A stretch of 64,000 bases of DNA. Origin: Myxococcota bacterium. Its GTDB lineage: Bacteria > Myxococcota_A > UBA796. The notes under the pieces were generated by a model that did not search any database, was not told the DNA's origin, and was given only the letters and a program-made list of their open reading frames with translations. Where the stretch lies: positions 62,001-126,000 of the forward strand of contig JAQXDW010000140.1 of the NCBI GenBank assembly GCA_029251165.1. The letters run 5' to 3'. Position 1 is the stretch's first letter. Each line of letters starts with the position of its first letter. Positions 25,504 to 33,461 of the stretch are shown here, in pieces. The position numbers were made by a program, and so were the translations under genes.

Positions 25504-26932
25504 GCGCGATGACCTTCAGCTCGATGGCGATTGGGGTCGGCAGCGCGGTGATCGCCAGGGTGGTGCGGGTGGCCTGGATCTTCGTGAAGTACTCAGCGTA
25601 GACGGCGTTGTACCCGGAGAAGTCCCGGTCCATATCGACGAGGAAGGTGGTGATGTCGAGCACCTTGTCCAGCGACGAGCCGGACGCCTCCAGGATGATG
25701 CGCACGTTCTCGATGACCGCGTGAGTCTGGGCCACGATGTCGTAGTCCAGCGGCTGACCGTCGGCGTCACGGATCGGACCGCCGGGAATGGCATCGGTGC
25801 CCGGCTGCCGAGGACCGACGCCGGAGAGGTACAGCAGGTCACCGATGCGGCGGGCGTGGGGGTAGGCTCCGACCGGCTTCGGCGCGGCAGAGGACTTCAC
25901 GATCGCTCGAGACGGTGCCGGCGCTGAGACCGGCGGTGCTGCGACCGGCCTCGGGGCCGGCCTCACCGCAACCGGCTTCGACGCAGAGAGCGATGCCGCA
26001 TGGGCGATGCCCTCTGGCGCAGCGGCGGTGTCGAGGACCTCGCGGTCGCCCTGGTAGACGTCCACGCTGTCCTCATCGAACTCGTGCCCGCCCGCCTCTC
26101 GGCCGGTCGGGGTCAGGGCGACCACTGCTGCGCCCGCACCCCAGATCGGCTGGTACGACAGCACCTCGCCGCGATAGCGGTTGTGCTGCCCCGAGACGGC
26201 CGCCAGCCACCACAGGGCCTTGAGCTTGTTGTCCGCGTGGGCCTGGCGGGTGAAGGTCCGGGCGAGCTGCGAGACGTCCTCCAGCCTCCCCTCGCCCAGC
26301 AGCTCCAGCAGCTTGCGGTTCCACTCATCGTCCATCAGCGAGGAGATGCGATCGTCAGCCGGCTCGATGGGAGACGTGTGCAGCCGGTTGGTCAGGCAGG
26401 TGACCGCCACCGGGATGACCCGCCGGCCCGTCTTCGCTGCGGCATCTGCTGCGGCCTTGCCGAGAACGACAGTCTCGGCGCGGTCGGAGTACATGTTGCA
26501 GGACACCAGACAGGCCGGGATGCGGTTGTCGGGGTTGAGCAGCTTCAGGGCGACCACGCTGCCGGTGTCGATGGGGAAGCCCTTGTAGGCGATGGTCCGG
26601 CAGTGCAGACCCCGGGCATTGGCGGCGGCGTTGTAGGCCTCAGCGAAGTCCGCATCCATCGCAAAGCGGTAGGGCATGGTGCCCAGCTCGTGGAACTCCT
26701 GGTCGACGTGGACCCACTCCGGGCTCGGATCCGCCTGGATCTGGTGGCCGAGGATCGAGAACCACTGGGTCGAGTACAGCAGCAGGAGGTCTGCATCTGA
26801 GGCCTCGATGCGCGCACGGGCCTGGTCATAGGCGGCGCGGATGTCTCCCCAGCCGGGGTTGCCCTCCGGCGCGAGCAGCGGATGCGGAAGTCCGGGAACG
26901 ATGAGAGAGAACGGGCTCGTGAGATCGCTCAT
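25496..26932 (-). CDS. Fusion: AmnA-type ring-cleavage dioxygenase subunit + RidA-type 2-aminomuconate deaminase
   Basis: The 478-residue protein has two parts. Residues 1-275 resemble the alpha subunit of 2-aminophenol 1,6-dioxygenase (LigB superfamily). One His is present (VPGLPHPLL), but the second metal His expected in an HSPHW motif is replaced (YSTQW), as in non-catalytic alpha subunits. A Pro/Ala-rich linker (about 295-350) leads to a RidA/YjgF domain at residues 350-478 with GAYPHARRIGDLLYLSGVG and the Arg in QATRTTLAITALP, like 2-aminomuconate deaminase (AmnD/NbaF). ATG 26932 overlaps the amnB-like stop by ATGA. AmnA and AmnD are described as separate proteins, so the fusion would hold the first and third pathway enzymes together. 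Confidence 0.85.
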   Translation of the reverse strand: MSDLTSPFSLIVPGLPHPLLAPEGNPGWGDIRAAYDQARARIEASDADLLLLYSTQWFSILGHQIQADPSPEWVHVDQEFHELGTMPYRFAMDADFAEAYNAAANARGLHCRTIAYKGFPIDTGSVVALKLLNPDNRIPACLVSCNMYSDRAETVVLGKAAADAAAKTGRRVIPVAVTCLTNRLHTSPIEPADDRISSLMDDEWNRKLLELLGEGRLEDVSQLARTFTRQAHADNKLKALWWLAAVSGQHNRYRGEVLSYQPIWGAGAAVVALTPTGREAGGHEFDEDSVDVYQGDREVLDTAAAPEGIAHAASLSASKPVAVRPAPRPVAAPPVSAPAPSRAIVKSSAAPKPVGAYPHARRIGDLLYLSGVGPRQPGTDAIPGGPIRDADGQPLDYDIVAQTHAVIENVRIILEASGSSLDKVLDITTFLVDMDRDFSGYNAVYAEYFTKIQATRTTLAITALPTPIAIELKVIALA

Positions 26933-27834
26933 GCGGCACCTCCTGCCAGGACCGGATCCCACTCGACGACAGCATTTCCGGTGCCGATCACGGAGCCATA
27001 GGCATGGATCTCCGCCGGGTAGCTCGGGATCCCGAGCGCTCCGAGCAGCCACGTTAGGCTGCCCTCTTTGCACTCGGAGATGGACTGCTCGATGAAGTCC
27101 GGCATGATGTCCAGCAGTTCCTGCGTGCGCCCCTGCTCCATCAGCTCCAGGACCTGCATGTCCCAGAGGTACTGGCCGTGGTGGTAGGTGTGCTCATGAG
27201 ACATGTCCTCGGGCAGGGTCGGCTCCTTGGTGAAGTGCCGGTGCGAGAGCGAATTGCTCGCCAGCAGCCATGCCTTCTTGCCCGACCGCTCCACCGCACG
27301 GGCAGTCGCCGCACCAAGCGCGAGCATCTGGGCCTCGCCGACCTCATTGCTGAAGTCGTAGTACGCCCGGTTCGAGGAGATCGCGACGATCGGGATGTCC
27401 CACTCGGGCCGGACGAGGTGGCAGGCGATGATCGTGCCGTAGTCGACCCGAAAGTTCGGATTGGTCATCATCTTTGTGACCAGCCCCGCCTCCGATGCCT
27501 CCGAGCAGATCGCCCTGGAGAGCGCGACGTCGATGTTCAGGTCGTAGTGAAACCGGAACAGGTTGGGGAAGATCGGATCGACGCTGAGGCCCGCGAAGTG
27601 CTCGACTCCGAGGAAGTGGGTGCCCATCGTCGTCTTCCAGTGCGGGGAGTGCACGATGATGACGTCAGGCTTCTCTCGGCGCGCGAGGTTCCTTCGAAGA
27701 CGCTTATAGCCCCACCTCAGGCCCTCCCAGCCGCACTCGGCGCGGGGCTCATTCTGCGGCGGGTTCTCCGCATAGATGAGGTGTGGTGGGTGCGGTGCAA
27801 GCACCCCTGCGATGATCTCTCCGCTGGCTGTCAT
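26929..27834 (-). CDS. amnB: 2-Aminophenol 1,6-dioxygenase beta-like catalytic subunit
   Basis: The 301-residue protein is a class III extradiol dioxygenase subunit that would bind Fe(II) and cleave an aminophenol-type ring to a 2-aminomuconic semialdehyde. Metal-ligand His residues are at position 15 (LAPHPPHL) and position 62 (IVHSPHW), closely matching the His13/His62 spacing of the described AmnB. Another conserved His is in DYGTIIACHLVRP. The partner alpha subunit is encoded immediately downstream as a fusion. ATG 27834 follows a GTG; its ribosome site lies inside a hairpin. 3-Hydroxyanthranilate or another amino-substituted phenol are alternative substrates. Confidence 0.85.
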   Translation of the reverse strand: MTASGEIIAGVLAPHPPHLIYAENPPQNEPRAECGWEGLRWGYKRLRRNLARREKPDVIIVHSPHWKTTMGTHFLGVEHFAGLSVDPIFPNLFRFHYDLNIDVALSRAICSEASEAGLVTKMMTNPNFRVDYGTIIACHLVRPEWDIPIVAISSNRAYYDFSNEVGEAQMLALGAATARAVERSGKKAWLLASNSLSHRHFTKEPTLPEDMSHEHTYHHGQYLWDMQVLELMEQGRTQELLDIMPDFIEQSISECKEGSLTWLLGALGIPSYPAEIHAYGSVIGTGNAVVEWDPVLAGGAA

Positions 27835-27863
27835 CACTGGCCTCCCGGCGTGGGAGGCCAGTG
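27835..27863 (-). promoter_or_regulatory. 12-bp hairpin sequestering the amnB ribosome site
   Basis: On the minus strand CACTGGCCTCCC pairs perfectly with GGGAGGCCAGTG around ACGCC. The downstream arm holds GGGAGG six bases before the amnB ATG and ends right at the start codon. No U-run follows, so it is not a classic terminator for the upstream gene, although it may reduce read-through. As drawn it would block ribosome binding unless opened. Confidence 0.7.
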
Positions 27864-27876
27864 TAACAACGTCGGG

Positions 27877-29460
27877 TCAGTAGCAGCCGCCGTCATCGCA
27901 GGTGAAAGAGGCACCGTAGCCGTAGCTGGTGTACTCCTCGGCGAGGTCGTACACGTAGACGTCGTTGGGATCGTTGTCGTCGCCGTACTTGTCGTCGCCG
28001 AAGTCACAGTCTGTGACGACAACGGACGCCTTCGGATAGCCGCTGAAGAAGGTCAGCAGCCCGCCACCATAGAGGGCGGAGGTGTTGTAGTTGTCCGTCA
28101 CGCCAGCCTGGATCTTGCCCTTACCGGTCCCGGTGCAGGTGATGGTGGCCTCGTAGATCGCGGAGAGCCCCGCACCGTAGTAGCCCTCATTTTCGGTCAC
28201 CAAGGTGTCGACGAGCGCAAGGCTGGTCGCAGCACTCGCACCCTCCAGTGCCGCGCCACCGCCGGTGAACTCGGCGGCGTTGCCCCAGATCATCGAGTCC
28301 GTGAACGAGACCGAGCCATCGAGGATGAACATCCCGGCGCCGTAGCTGGCCGCGTTCTCTGAGATCTCAGTGTCGAAGGCTGCGATGTCGCAGGCACCGC
28401 TGACATACAGGCCGCCGCCGAGGCCAGAGTCGGCATTGGAGAGCACCATGTCTGAGAGGGTGATGGTGCTCGGAGACTCGCAGCGAATTCCTCCACCGAC
28501 CGTAGCTGCGTAGCCCTTGTCATAGAACCCGCCGCCCTCAGTCAGGGTGAGGTTCTCCAGCGAGGACGTGACCGTGGCAGAGGCCGGATAAGAAACGACC
28601 GAGCCGATGAAGCCGCCGTTGAGGATGTTGTCTCCAGGAAGGCCCTCCCCGTAGAGGTTGACGTCTGCGATGATGTCGACGTCGACGTACCAGGTGCCGC
28701 CGCAGAAGGTGACATCCCCAGCGTCGGCCAGGAGGATCTCGGCGGGACTGGAGGGAATGCCCTTGGCGAACTCTGCGGTGAGGTCGACGAACGTCTTGCC
28801 GTCGCTCCAGCCGACCGTGCCTTCCTCAGTGGTGGCCGGGTCGCAGTCGTTGTCGATGCCGTCGCAGGCCTCTCCGGCGCCGGGGCTGATGGCGTCGTTG
28901 GCGTCGTCGCAGTCGTCGTTGGTCGCGGCGTAGCCCTCGGCGGCCTCGCAGGCCTCGACCGTCTTGTCTCCGGAGCCGTAGCCGTCGCCGTCGCCGTCGA
29001 CGTAGAAGGAGCTGGTGACGCCCTCGTCGATGACCTCGTCGCAGTTGTTGTCTGCGCCGTCGCAGACCTCCTTGCCGTCCGGGTTGATGGCGGCGTCTGA
29101 GTCGTTGCAGTCTCCGCCGTCGGTGATGTACTCGGAGGGCTGCTCGCAGGCATCGACGGTGTCATCCTCGCTTCCGTAGCCGTCGGCATCTCCGTCGGCG
29201 TAGAAGGTGGTGGTCACGCCTTCGTCGATGCTGCCGTCGCAGTTGTTGTCGATGCCGTCACAGACCTCAGCAGCACCCGGGTTGATGCTGGAGCTGTTGT
29301 CGTCACAGTCCTCCTCAACAGAGTAGCCGTCAGCATCCGCATCGATGAGCGGCTCGTCGGTGTCTCCAGAGTCGCCAGTGTCGCTGCTCGGGGTCTCGGT
29401 CTCTTTGTCATCGCAAGCCAACAGTCCGCTCAGCAAGAGGGTCAGTCTCAGGATTCGCAT
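27877..29460 (-). CDS. MopE-like lipoprotein with Ca-binding-type repeats and beta-helix domain
   Basis: The 527-residue protein has a signal peptide with lipobox LLAC (residue 16) and a Thr/Asp linker. Residues 40-210 hold three copies of the MopE-type unit: DADGY near a C-D-D-N motif, then EVCDGIDNNCDGSIDEG. These acidic Cys repeats are common on the surface of Myxococcota. Residues 215-500 are Gly/Ala-rich with right-handed beta-helix character (GGGLYVSG, SYGAGMFILDG, YYGAGLSAIYE). GGAGGAAG lies just before ATG 29460. It sits inside the catabolic run, 42 bases before amnB, but has its own AT-rich upstream region. No catabolic role is visible. Confidence 0.82.
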   Translation of the reverse strand: MRILRLTLLLSGLLACDDKETETPSSDTGDSGDTDEPLIDADADGYSVEEDCDDNSSSINPGAAEVCDGIDNNCDGSIDEGVTTTFYADGDADGYGSEDDTVDACEQPSEYITDGGDCNDSDAAINPDGKEVCDGADNNCDEVIDEGVTSSFYVDGDGDGYGSGDKTVEACEAAEGYAATNDDCDDANDAISPGAGEACDGIDNDCDPATTEEGTVGWSDGKTFVDLTAEFAKGIPSSPAEILLADAGDVTFCGGTWYVDVDIIADVNLYGEGLPGDNILNGGFIGSVVSYPASATVTSSLENLTLTEGGGFYDKGYAATVGGGIRCESPSTITLSDMVLSNADSGLGGGLYVSGACDIAAFDTEISENAASYGAGMFILDGSVSFTDSMIWGNAAEFTGGGAALEGASAATSLALVDTLVTENEGYYGAGLSAIYEATITCTGTGKGKIQAGVTDNYNTSALYGGGLLTFFSGYPKASVVVTDCDFGDDKYGDDNDPNDVYVYDLAEEYTSYGYGASFTCDDGGCY

Positions 29461-29478
29461 GTCTTCCTCCGGGATGCT

Positions 29479-29519
29479 TTCATTTCTCTGACAAATGAAT
29501 GTATACCACTGTAAACAAG
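29479..29519 (-). promoter_or_regulatory. AT-rich promoter/operator region upstream of the MopE-like gene
   Basis: An inverted repeat TTCATTT-N7-AAATGAA occupies 29479-29499, and CTTGTTTACA (minus strand, 29510-29519) lies about 49 bases before the ATG. The region stands out as AT-rich in a GC-rich window. The same ten bases precede the CotH-like lipoprotein gene. No consensus -10 can be fixed. Confidence 0.4.
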
Positions 29520-29650
29520 CCGAAAGAACATCATGATGCATCTCTGGCGCGCACGATTCCAGACGACGAGGCGCTCAATGCCAAGCATCAAGTCCCACGA
29601 GATCCACGCTGGCGATGCTTGTACGAGAGAGCAACGCTCCAACAGAGACG

Positions 29651-31078
29651 CTACAGCTTGACGCAGATGTTCTGTGACTCGCTGAAGAACTCCAGGGAGT
29701 AGTGCCCGCCCTCGCGGCCGACTCCGCTGTCCTTGACCCCGCCAAACGGCACCCGCAGGTCTCGAAGCAGCCAGGTGTTCACCCAGACCATGCCGGTCGC
29801 CAGGGCAGCAGAGACCCGGTGCGCCCGGCGAAGGTCAGCGGTCCAGACCGAGGCGGCGAGTCCGTAGCGGACCTGGTTGGCCTTCTCGATGGCCTCTGCT
29901 TCGGTCGAGAAGCGGTGCACGGTGACCACTGGGCCAAAGATCTCCTCGGTGGCAGTCCGACAGGTGCTCTCCAGGTCGGTGATGACCGCAGGAGTGATGA
30001 ATGCGCCAGGGCCATCCAGGCGCTCGCCGCCGCAGCGAATGGTGCCGCCCTCCTCCACCGCCAGCCGCAGGTAGCCCTCGACCTTGTCGCGATGCCCCTG
30101 AGAGATGAGCGCGCCGAGGCTGACGTCTGGGTCCGTTGGATCGCCAACCTTCATGGCAGACACCTCTGCGACCAGGGCCTCGACGAAGCGGTCGTAGATC
30201 GCATCGTCGACCAGGATTCGAGAGCCGCACAGGCAGATCTGCCCCTGGTTGAGGAACGCGGCGCGGGCTGCGCCCTTGACGGTCTCCTCGAAGTCGCAGT
30301 CAGCGAAGACAAGGGTGGCGTTCTTGCCGCCGAGCTCCAAGGAGAGCTTCTTGAACTTCGGCGCCGCGGCAGCAGCGACGTGGGCACCGGTGACCGTGCC
30401 GCCGGTAAAGCTGACCGCCCGAATGTCGGGGTGAGCGACCATCGGCGCGCCCACCTCAGGGCCGTAGCCGTGCAGGAGGTTGTAGATGCCAGCCGGGGCA
30501 CCGATGGACGCGAAGACCTCCGCGAGGAGGGTCGCGGTGGTCGGGGTCAGCTCGCTGGGCTTGGCGATGGTGACGTTGCCCATGCCCAGCGCTGGAGCCA
30601 GCTTCCAAGTGAGCAGGTACAGCGGCAGGTTCCAGGGCGTGATCAGCGCGGCCATGCCGACGGGCTTGCGCAGGGTGTAGTTGATGACCCCCGGCGTGGT
30701 GTGGCAGCCGGTGTGATCGTGGCGAACGGCTCCGGCAAAGAACCGGAAGTTCGAGATGGCGCGGGGAATGTCGACTGCGGCGGCGAGGTGGACCGGCTTG
30801 CCGTTGTCGGCAGACTCGGCCTCTGCAAACTCCGCGAGGCGTGCCTCGATGCCCGAGGCGATCGCGTCGAGCAGGTCAGCCCGCTCTGCGGCGCTGCTGC
30901 GCCCCCAGGCGCCGTCGAGGGCAGCACGCCCAGCAGCGACCGCAGCGTCCACGTCCGCCGACGTCGAGCGGGCGATCTGGGAGATCACCGCCCCGGTGGC
31001 CGGGTTGACGTTGTCGATCCATGCACCACCAGTCGGAGCGACGAAGCGCCCGTTGATGTGGTTGTGTAGACGCTTCAT
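29651..31078 (-). CDS. 2-Aminomuconate/2-hydroxymuconate semialdehyde dehydrogenase-like aldehyde dehydrogenase
   Basis: The 475-residue NAD-dependent aldehyde dehydrogenase would oxidise the ring-cleavage semialdehyde to 2-aminomuconate. The family core is clear: TPWNLPLYLLTWKLAPAL near residue 140, cofactor loop SFTGGTVTGAHV near residue 215, catalytic Glu in LELGGKNATLVF near residue 240 and catalytic Cys in FLNQGQICLCGSR near residue 275. PWNLPLYLLTWK and the overall sequence fit the AmnC/NbaE/XylG group rather than generic aldehyde dehydrogenases. ATG 31078 lies 23 bases after the asparaginase-like gene. Its product would be the substrate of the RidA domain encoded nearby. Confidence 0.85.
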   Translation of the reverse strand: MKRLHNHINGRFVAPTGGAWIDNVNPATGAVISQIARSTSADVDAAVAAGRAALDGAWGRSSAAERADLLDAIASGIEARLAEFAEAESADNGKPVHLAAAVDIPRAISNFRFFAGAVRHDHTGCHTTPGVINYTLRKPVGMAALITPWNLPLYLLTWKLAPALGMGNVTIAKPSELTPTTATLLAEVFASIGAPAGIYNLLHGYGPEVGAPMVAHPDIRAVSFTGGTVTGAHVAAAAAPKFKKLSLELGGKNATLVFADCDFEETVKGAARAAFLNQGQICLCGSRILVDDAIYDRFVEALVAEVSAMKVGDPTDPDVSLGALISQGHRDKVEGYLRLAVEEGGTIRCGGERLDGPGAFITPAVITDLESTCRTATEEIFGPVVTVHRFSTEAEAIEKANQVRYGLAASVWTADLRRAHRVSAALATGMVWVNTWLLRDLRVPFGGVKDSGVGREGGHYSLEFFSESQNICVKL

Positions 31079-31101
31079 CTGCCCATCTCCGATCTGGTCG
31101 C

Positions 31102-32202
31102 TCACGGTGAGCGGCGGGTGTACTCTGCCCAGGAGTAGTCGTAGCGATCCTGGTCTGGATCCCACTCCTCCCAGGTCGGGATCGTCTCCAGGGCCGCCAG
31201 CCGATCCTCGGGCACAACGCCGGACACCAGGAACGCCTTCTGACGGTGGAGGTGGTAGGGGTTGCGCAGCGAGAAGCCGAGCACGCCGAGCACCGCGCGG
31301 GCGACGTACCAGGTCGCCTGGTCATCCCAGCCGTGCGCGATCTTGATGACCACGCCGAGACCGTCAGGGTAGTCGGGATGCAGGATCGACATGCCCAGCA
31401 GGCCGTCCGCCCCTTCCTTCGCCAGCACCCTGCCCTCGCAGGCCTTCAGGATGGTGGAGTCCAGGCGGTTAAAGCCGCCGACCAGATCCGGGTGTCGGGT
31501 CATGGCCTCCCAGATCCAGTCTTCTTCGCGCCGGGCTGCGAGCTCTCCAAACAGAACCGCCAGCTCGCTGACGGTGTTGGAGCAGGTCGGCAGGCCGCAG
31601 CCATCGCGGGCCACGCGCGCCGGGTTCCAGTCGCTGCCGAGCGTCTCGCGCAGCACGTCGAGGTAGCCCTGGAAGAAGGCGTGGTGGGGCAGGGTGTAGC
31701 CGACCCGCCGCCAGCCCTTCAGCCGACAGCCGAGCAGGATCGCGGCATGCTCGCCAGAGCAGCAGTGGTACCACCGACGGGGGCGACGGACCTGACGGCC
31801 AAACTGCACCAGCGGAACGTCCAGCGGAGTCTGCATCAGCCCCCACTCATCGCGACCAAGCATCGACTGGGCGGCCTCGACGTGCGCAGGGGTGCCGTTG
31901 TGGCTGGCGACGCTGATGGCCTTCTGCTGCCAGCTGAGGGAATCATCGAGGTCGCGCGCGAAGGTCTTCATCATCAGCGGCTTCATCATGCTGCGGCCAT
32001 AGCAGAGCACGTTGCCGCCGAACTGATGGATGACCTTGCCCCCGCTCGCCCATGCGACCGCGCCGTGGATCGTGGTCTCAGAGACGCCGGCCCGGCGGTA
32101 GTCGACCAGCGGCTCCCAGGGCACATCCCGGCCAGTCGGAATGCCCGGCTCGCTGGGCCCGAGGGGAGACTCGGGGAACTTGTGGCGACCAGGACCCTTC
32201 AT
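31102..32202 (-). CDS. L-asparaginase II (Rhizobium etli type) family protein
   Basis: The 366-residue protein matches the R. etli-type asparaginase family, not the E. coli type. The Ser-x-x-Lys motif is in CYGRSMMKPL near residue 70, the second Ser region in VASHNGTPAHVEAAQSML near residue 98, and a Cys in DGCGLPTCSNTVSELA near residue 205. The zinc-site motif C-S-G-K-H of the family reads CCSGEH here, with Lys replaced by Glu, so metal binding or specificity may differ. It sits between a flavin monooxygenase and a dehydrogenase with a one-base overlap upstream, which suggests an amide-hydrolysing step in the pathway rather than housekeeping asparagine use. Confidence 0.78.
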   Translation of the reverse strand: MKGPGRHKFPESPLGPSEPGIPTGRDVPWEPLVDYRRAGVSETTIHGAVAWASGGKVIHQFGGNVLCYGRSMMKPLMMKTFARDLDDSLSWQQKAISVASHNGTPAHVEAAQSMLGRDEWGLMQTPLDVPLVQFGRQVRRPRRWYHCCSGEHAAILLGCRLKGWRRVGYTLPHHAFFQGYLDVLRETLGSDWNPARVARDGCGLPTCSNTVSELAVLFGELAARREEDWIWEAMTRHPDLVGGFNRLDSTILKACEGRVLAKEGADGLLGMSILHPDYPDGLGVVIKIAHGWDDQATWYVARAVLGVLGFSLRNPYHLHRQKAFLVSGVVPEDRLAALETIPTWEEWDPDQDRYDYSWAEYTRRSP

Positions 32203-33431
32203 TACTTCCCCTCGATCAGCGGAACGACCTTCTGTGCAAACGCGGTCATGTTGTGGATGACCCGCTCGGAGTCGTGGTTGAAGAAATCAAACCACAGCAT
32301 CAGGCGCTCATCGGTGTGGAAGCGCGCTCGGATCTGCGCAGCGATGGTGGGGGCATCACCGATGATGGCATTGTTGGCGGCCTGATCGACCTTCTTGGGA
32401 TCCAGGGTCCCCTGCAGCGCGGTCCAGTAGGCCCCGAGCGCCTTGCGGGCCTCAGCCTGCGCGGCAGCGATGCGCTGCTCCGGAGTCAGACCGGGCTGCT
32501 CGTTGATGAACACCATCACCGTGCGCGGCATGTGCTCTCGCTGCCAGGGGCCGCCGTCGGCATGGAAGGCCTCGGCCATGCGGGCGTGGGTGGCGTCGAT
32601 GACCTCCGGACGGGTGATCGAGAGGTTGAACACCTTGACCGGACGGAGCTGGTTGACCGCCACCTGCAGCGCAGGATCATGGCTGCCGATCACGAGCTCG
32701 AGGAGATCGCGCCGAAAGTCCTGCGGGATGATCTTGAGCGTCTCGAACTGCCATCGGTTGGGCACAGTGATCGCATCGATGTCCGGGTAGCCGCAGTGGG
32801 TGGCCGCCTCCTGGACCGCCGCCCAGTGCTCATCGGAGCGAAAGTTGGCGCGGGTCAGGGTGGTGGTCTGCACATCGTCTGAGCTGATGGTCTCGCCGCT
32901 CAGCAGCCGGAGGAAGATGTTGCAGGCCTCGGCAAAAACCTGCCCCCGCAGGGCCGGCCAGGCAATCTTCTCCATCTCGTCTCTCGGCACGATGCCGTAG
33001 GCCCGGTTCATGAACTGGAACCGACCTGCGGAGAAGCCGATGCACAGCCGCCTCCGCTCAGATGCAGACATCCCGTGAAGGGCCAGGAAGGTTGCGATGC
33101 GCTCGGCAGCGGCGATCGGGCCGCCGTTGCAGACGATGTTCATCACTGCGCTGCCGACGTGGATGTTCTTCGTACAGGCGAAGATGTGCGTGGCGAGCTG
33201 GAAGATGTCGGTGTTCAGGCCGATCTCGCCCTGCCAGTGCGGCACAACCGGCTGGCTGGTCTGCTTCTGAACCTCGGTAGAGAGATGAGACTCCGCCACC
33301 CAGGCGGTGCCGTAGCCCAGGTCATCGGCAGCCTTGACCTGCTCGAAGAAGTTGTGAAACATCTCCGACTCGCTCGGGGTCACGCCATCGACCGGGGTCT
33401 GGCTAATCGAGAAGAAGATGTCGTACTTCAT
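32202..33431 (-). CDS. LLM-class (luciferase-like) flavin-dependent oxidoreductase
   Basis: The 409-residue protein has the bacterial luciferase-like TIM-barrel sequence. It begins MKYDIFFSISQT, followed by AADDLGYGTAWVAESHLS near residue 35, the usual F-x-x-x-E-H-H-like region, and KNIHVGSAVMN near residue 90. Such enzymes use FMNH2 from a separate reductase to oxygenate or oxidise ring substrates. Its stop overlaps the asparaginase-like ATG by one base. In this cluster it is a candidate ring hydroxylase that would prepare an aminophenol for cleavage, which is inference from context. Confidence 0.85.
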   Translation of the reverse strand: MKYDIFFSISQTPVDGVTPSESEMFHNFFEQVKAADDLGYGTAWVAESHLSTEVQKQTSQPVVPHWQGEIGLNTDIFQLATHIFACTKNIHVGSAVMNIVCNGGPIAAAERIATFLALHGMSASERRRLCIGFSAGRFQFMNRAYGIVPRDEMEKIAWPALRGQVFAEACNIFLRLLSGETISSDDVQTTTLTRANFRSDEHWAAVQEAATHCGYPDIDAITVPNRWQFETLKIIPQDFRRDLLELVIGSHDPALQVAVNQLRPVKVFNLSITRPEVIDATHARMAEAFHADGGPWQREHMPRTVMVFINEQPGLTPEQRIAAAQAEARKALGAYWTALQGTLDPKKVDQAANNAIIGDAPTIAAQIRARFHTDERLMLWFDFFNHDSERVIHNMTAFAQKVVPLIEGK

Positions 33432-33461
33432 GGCTGTCGACTCCCTGAATGCTGCCTGATC

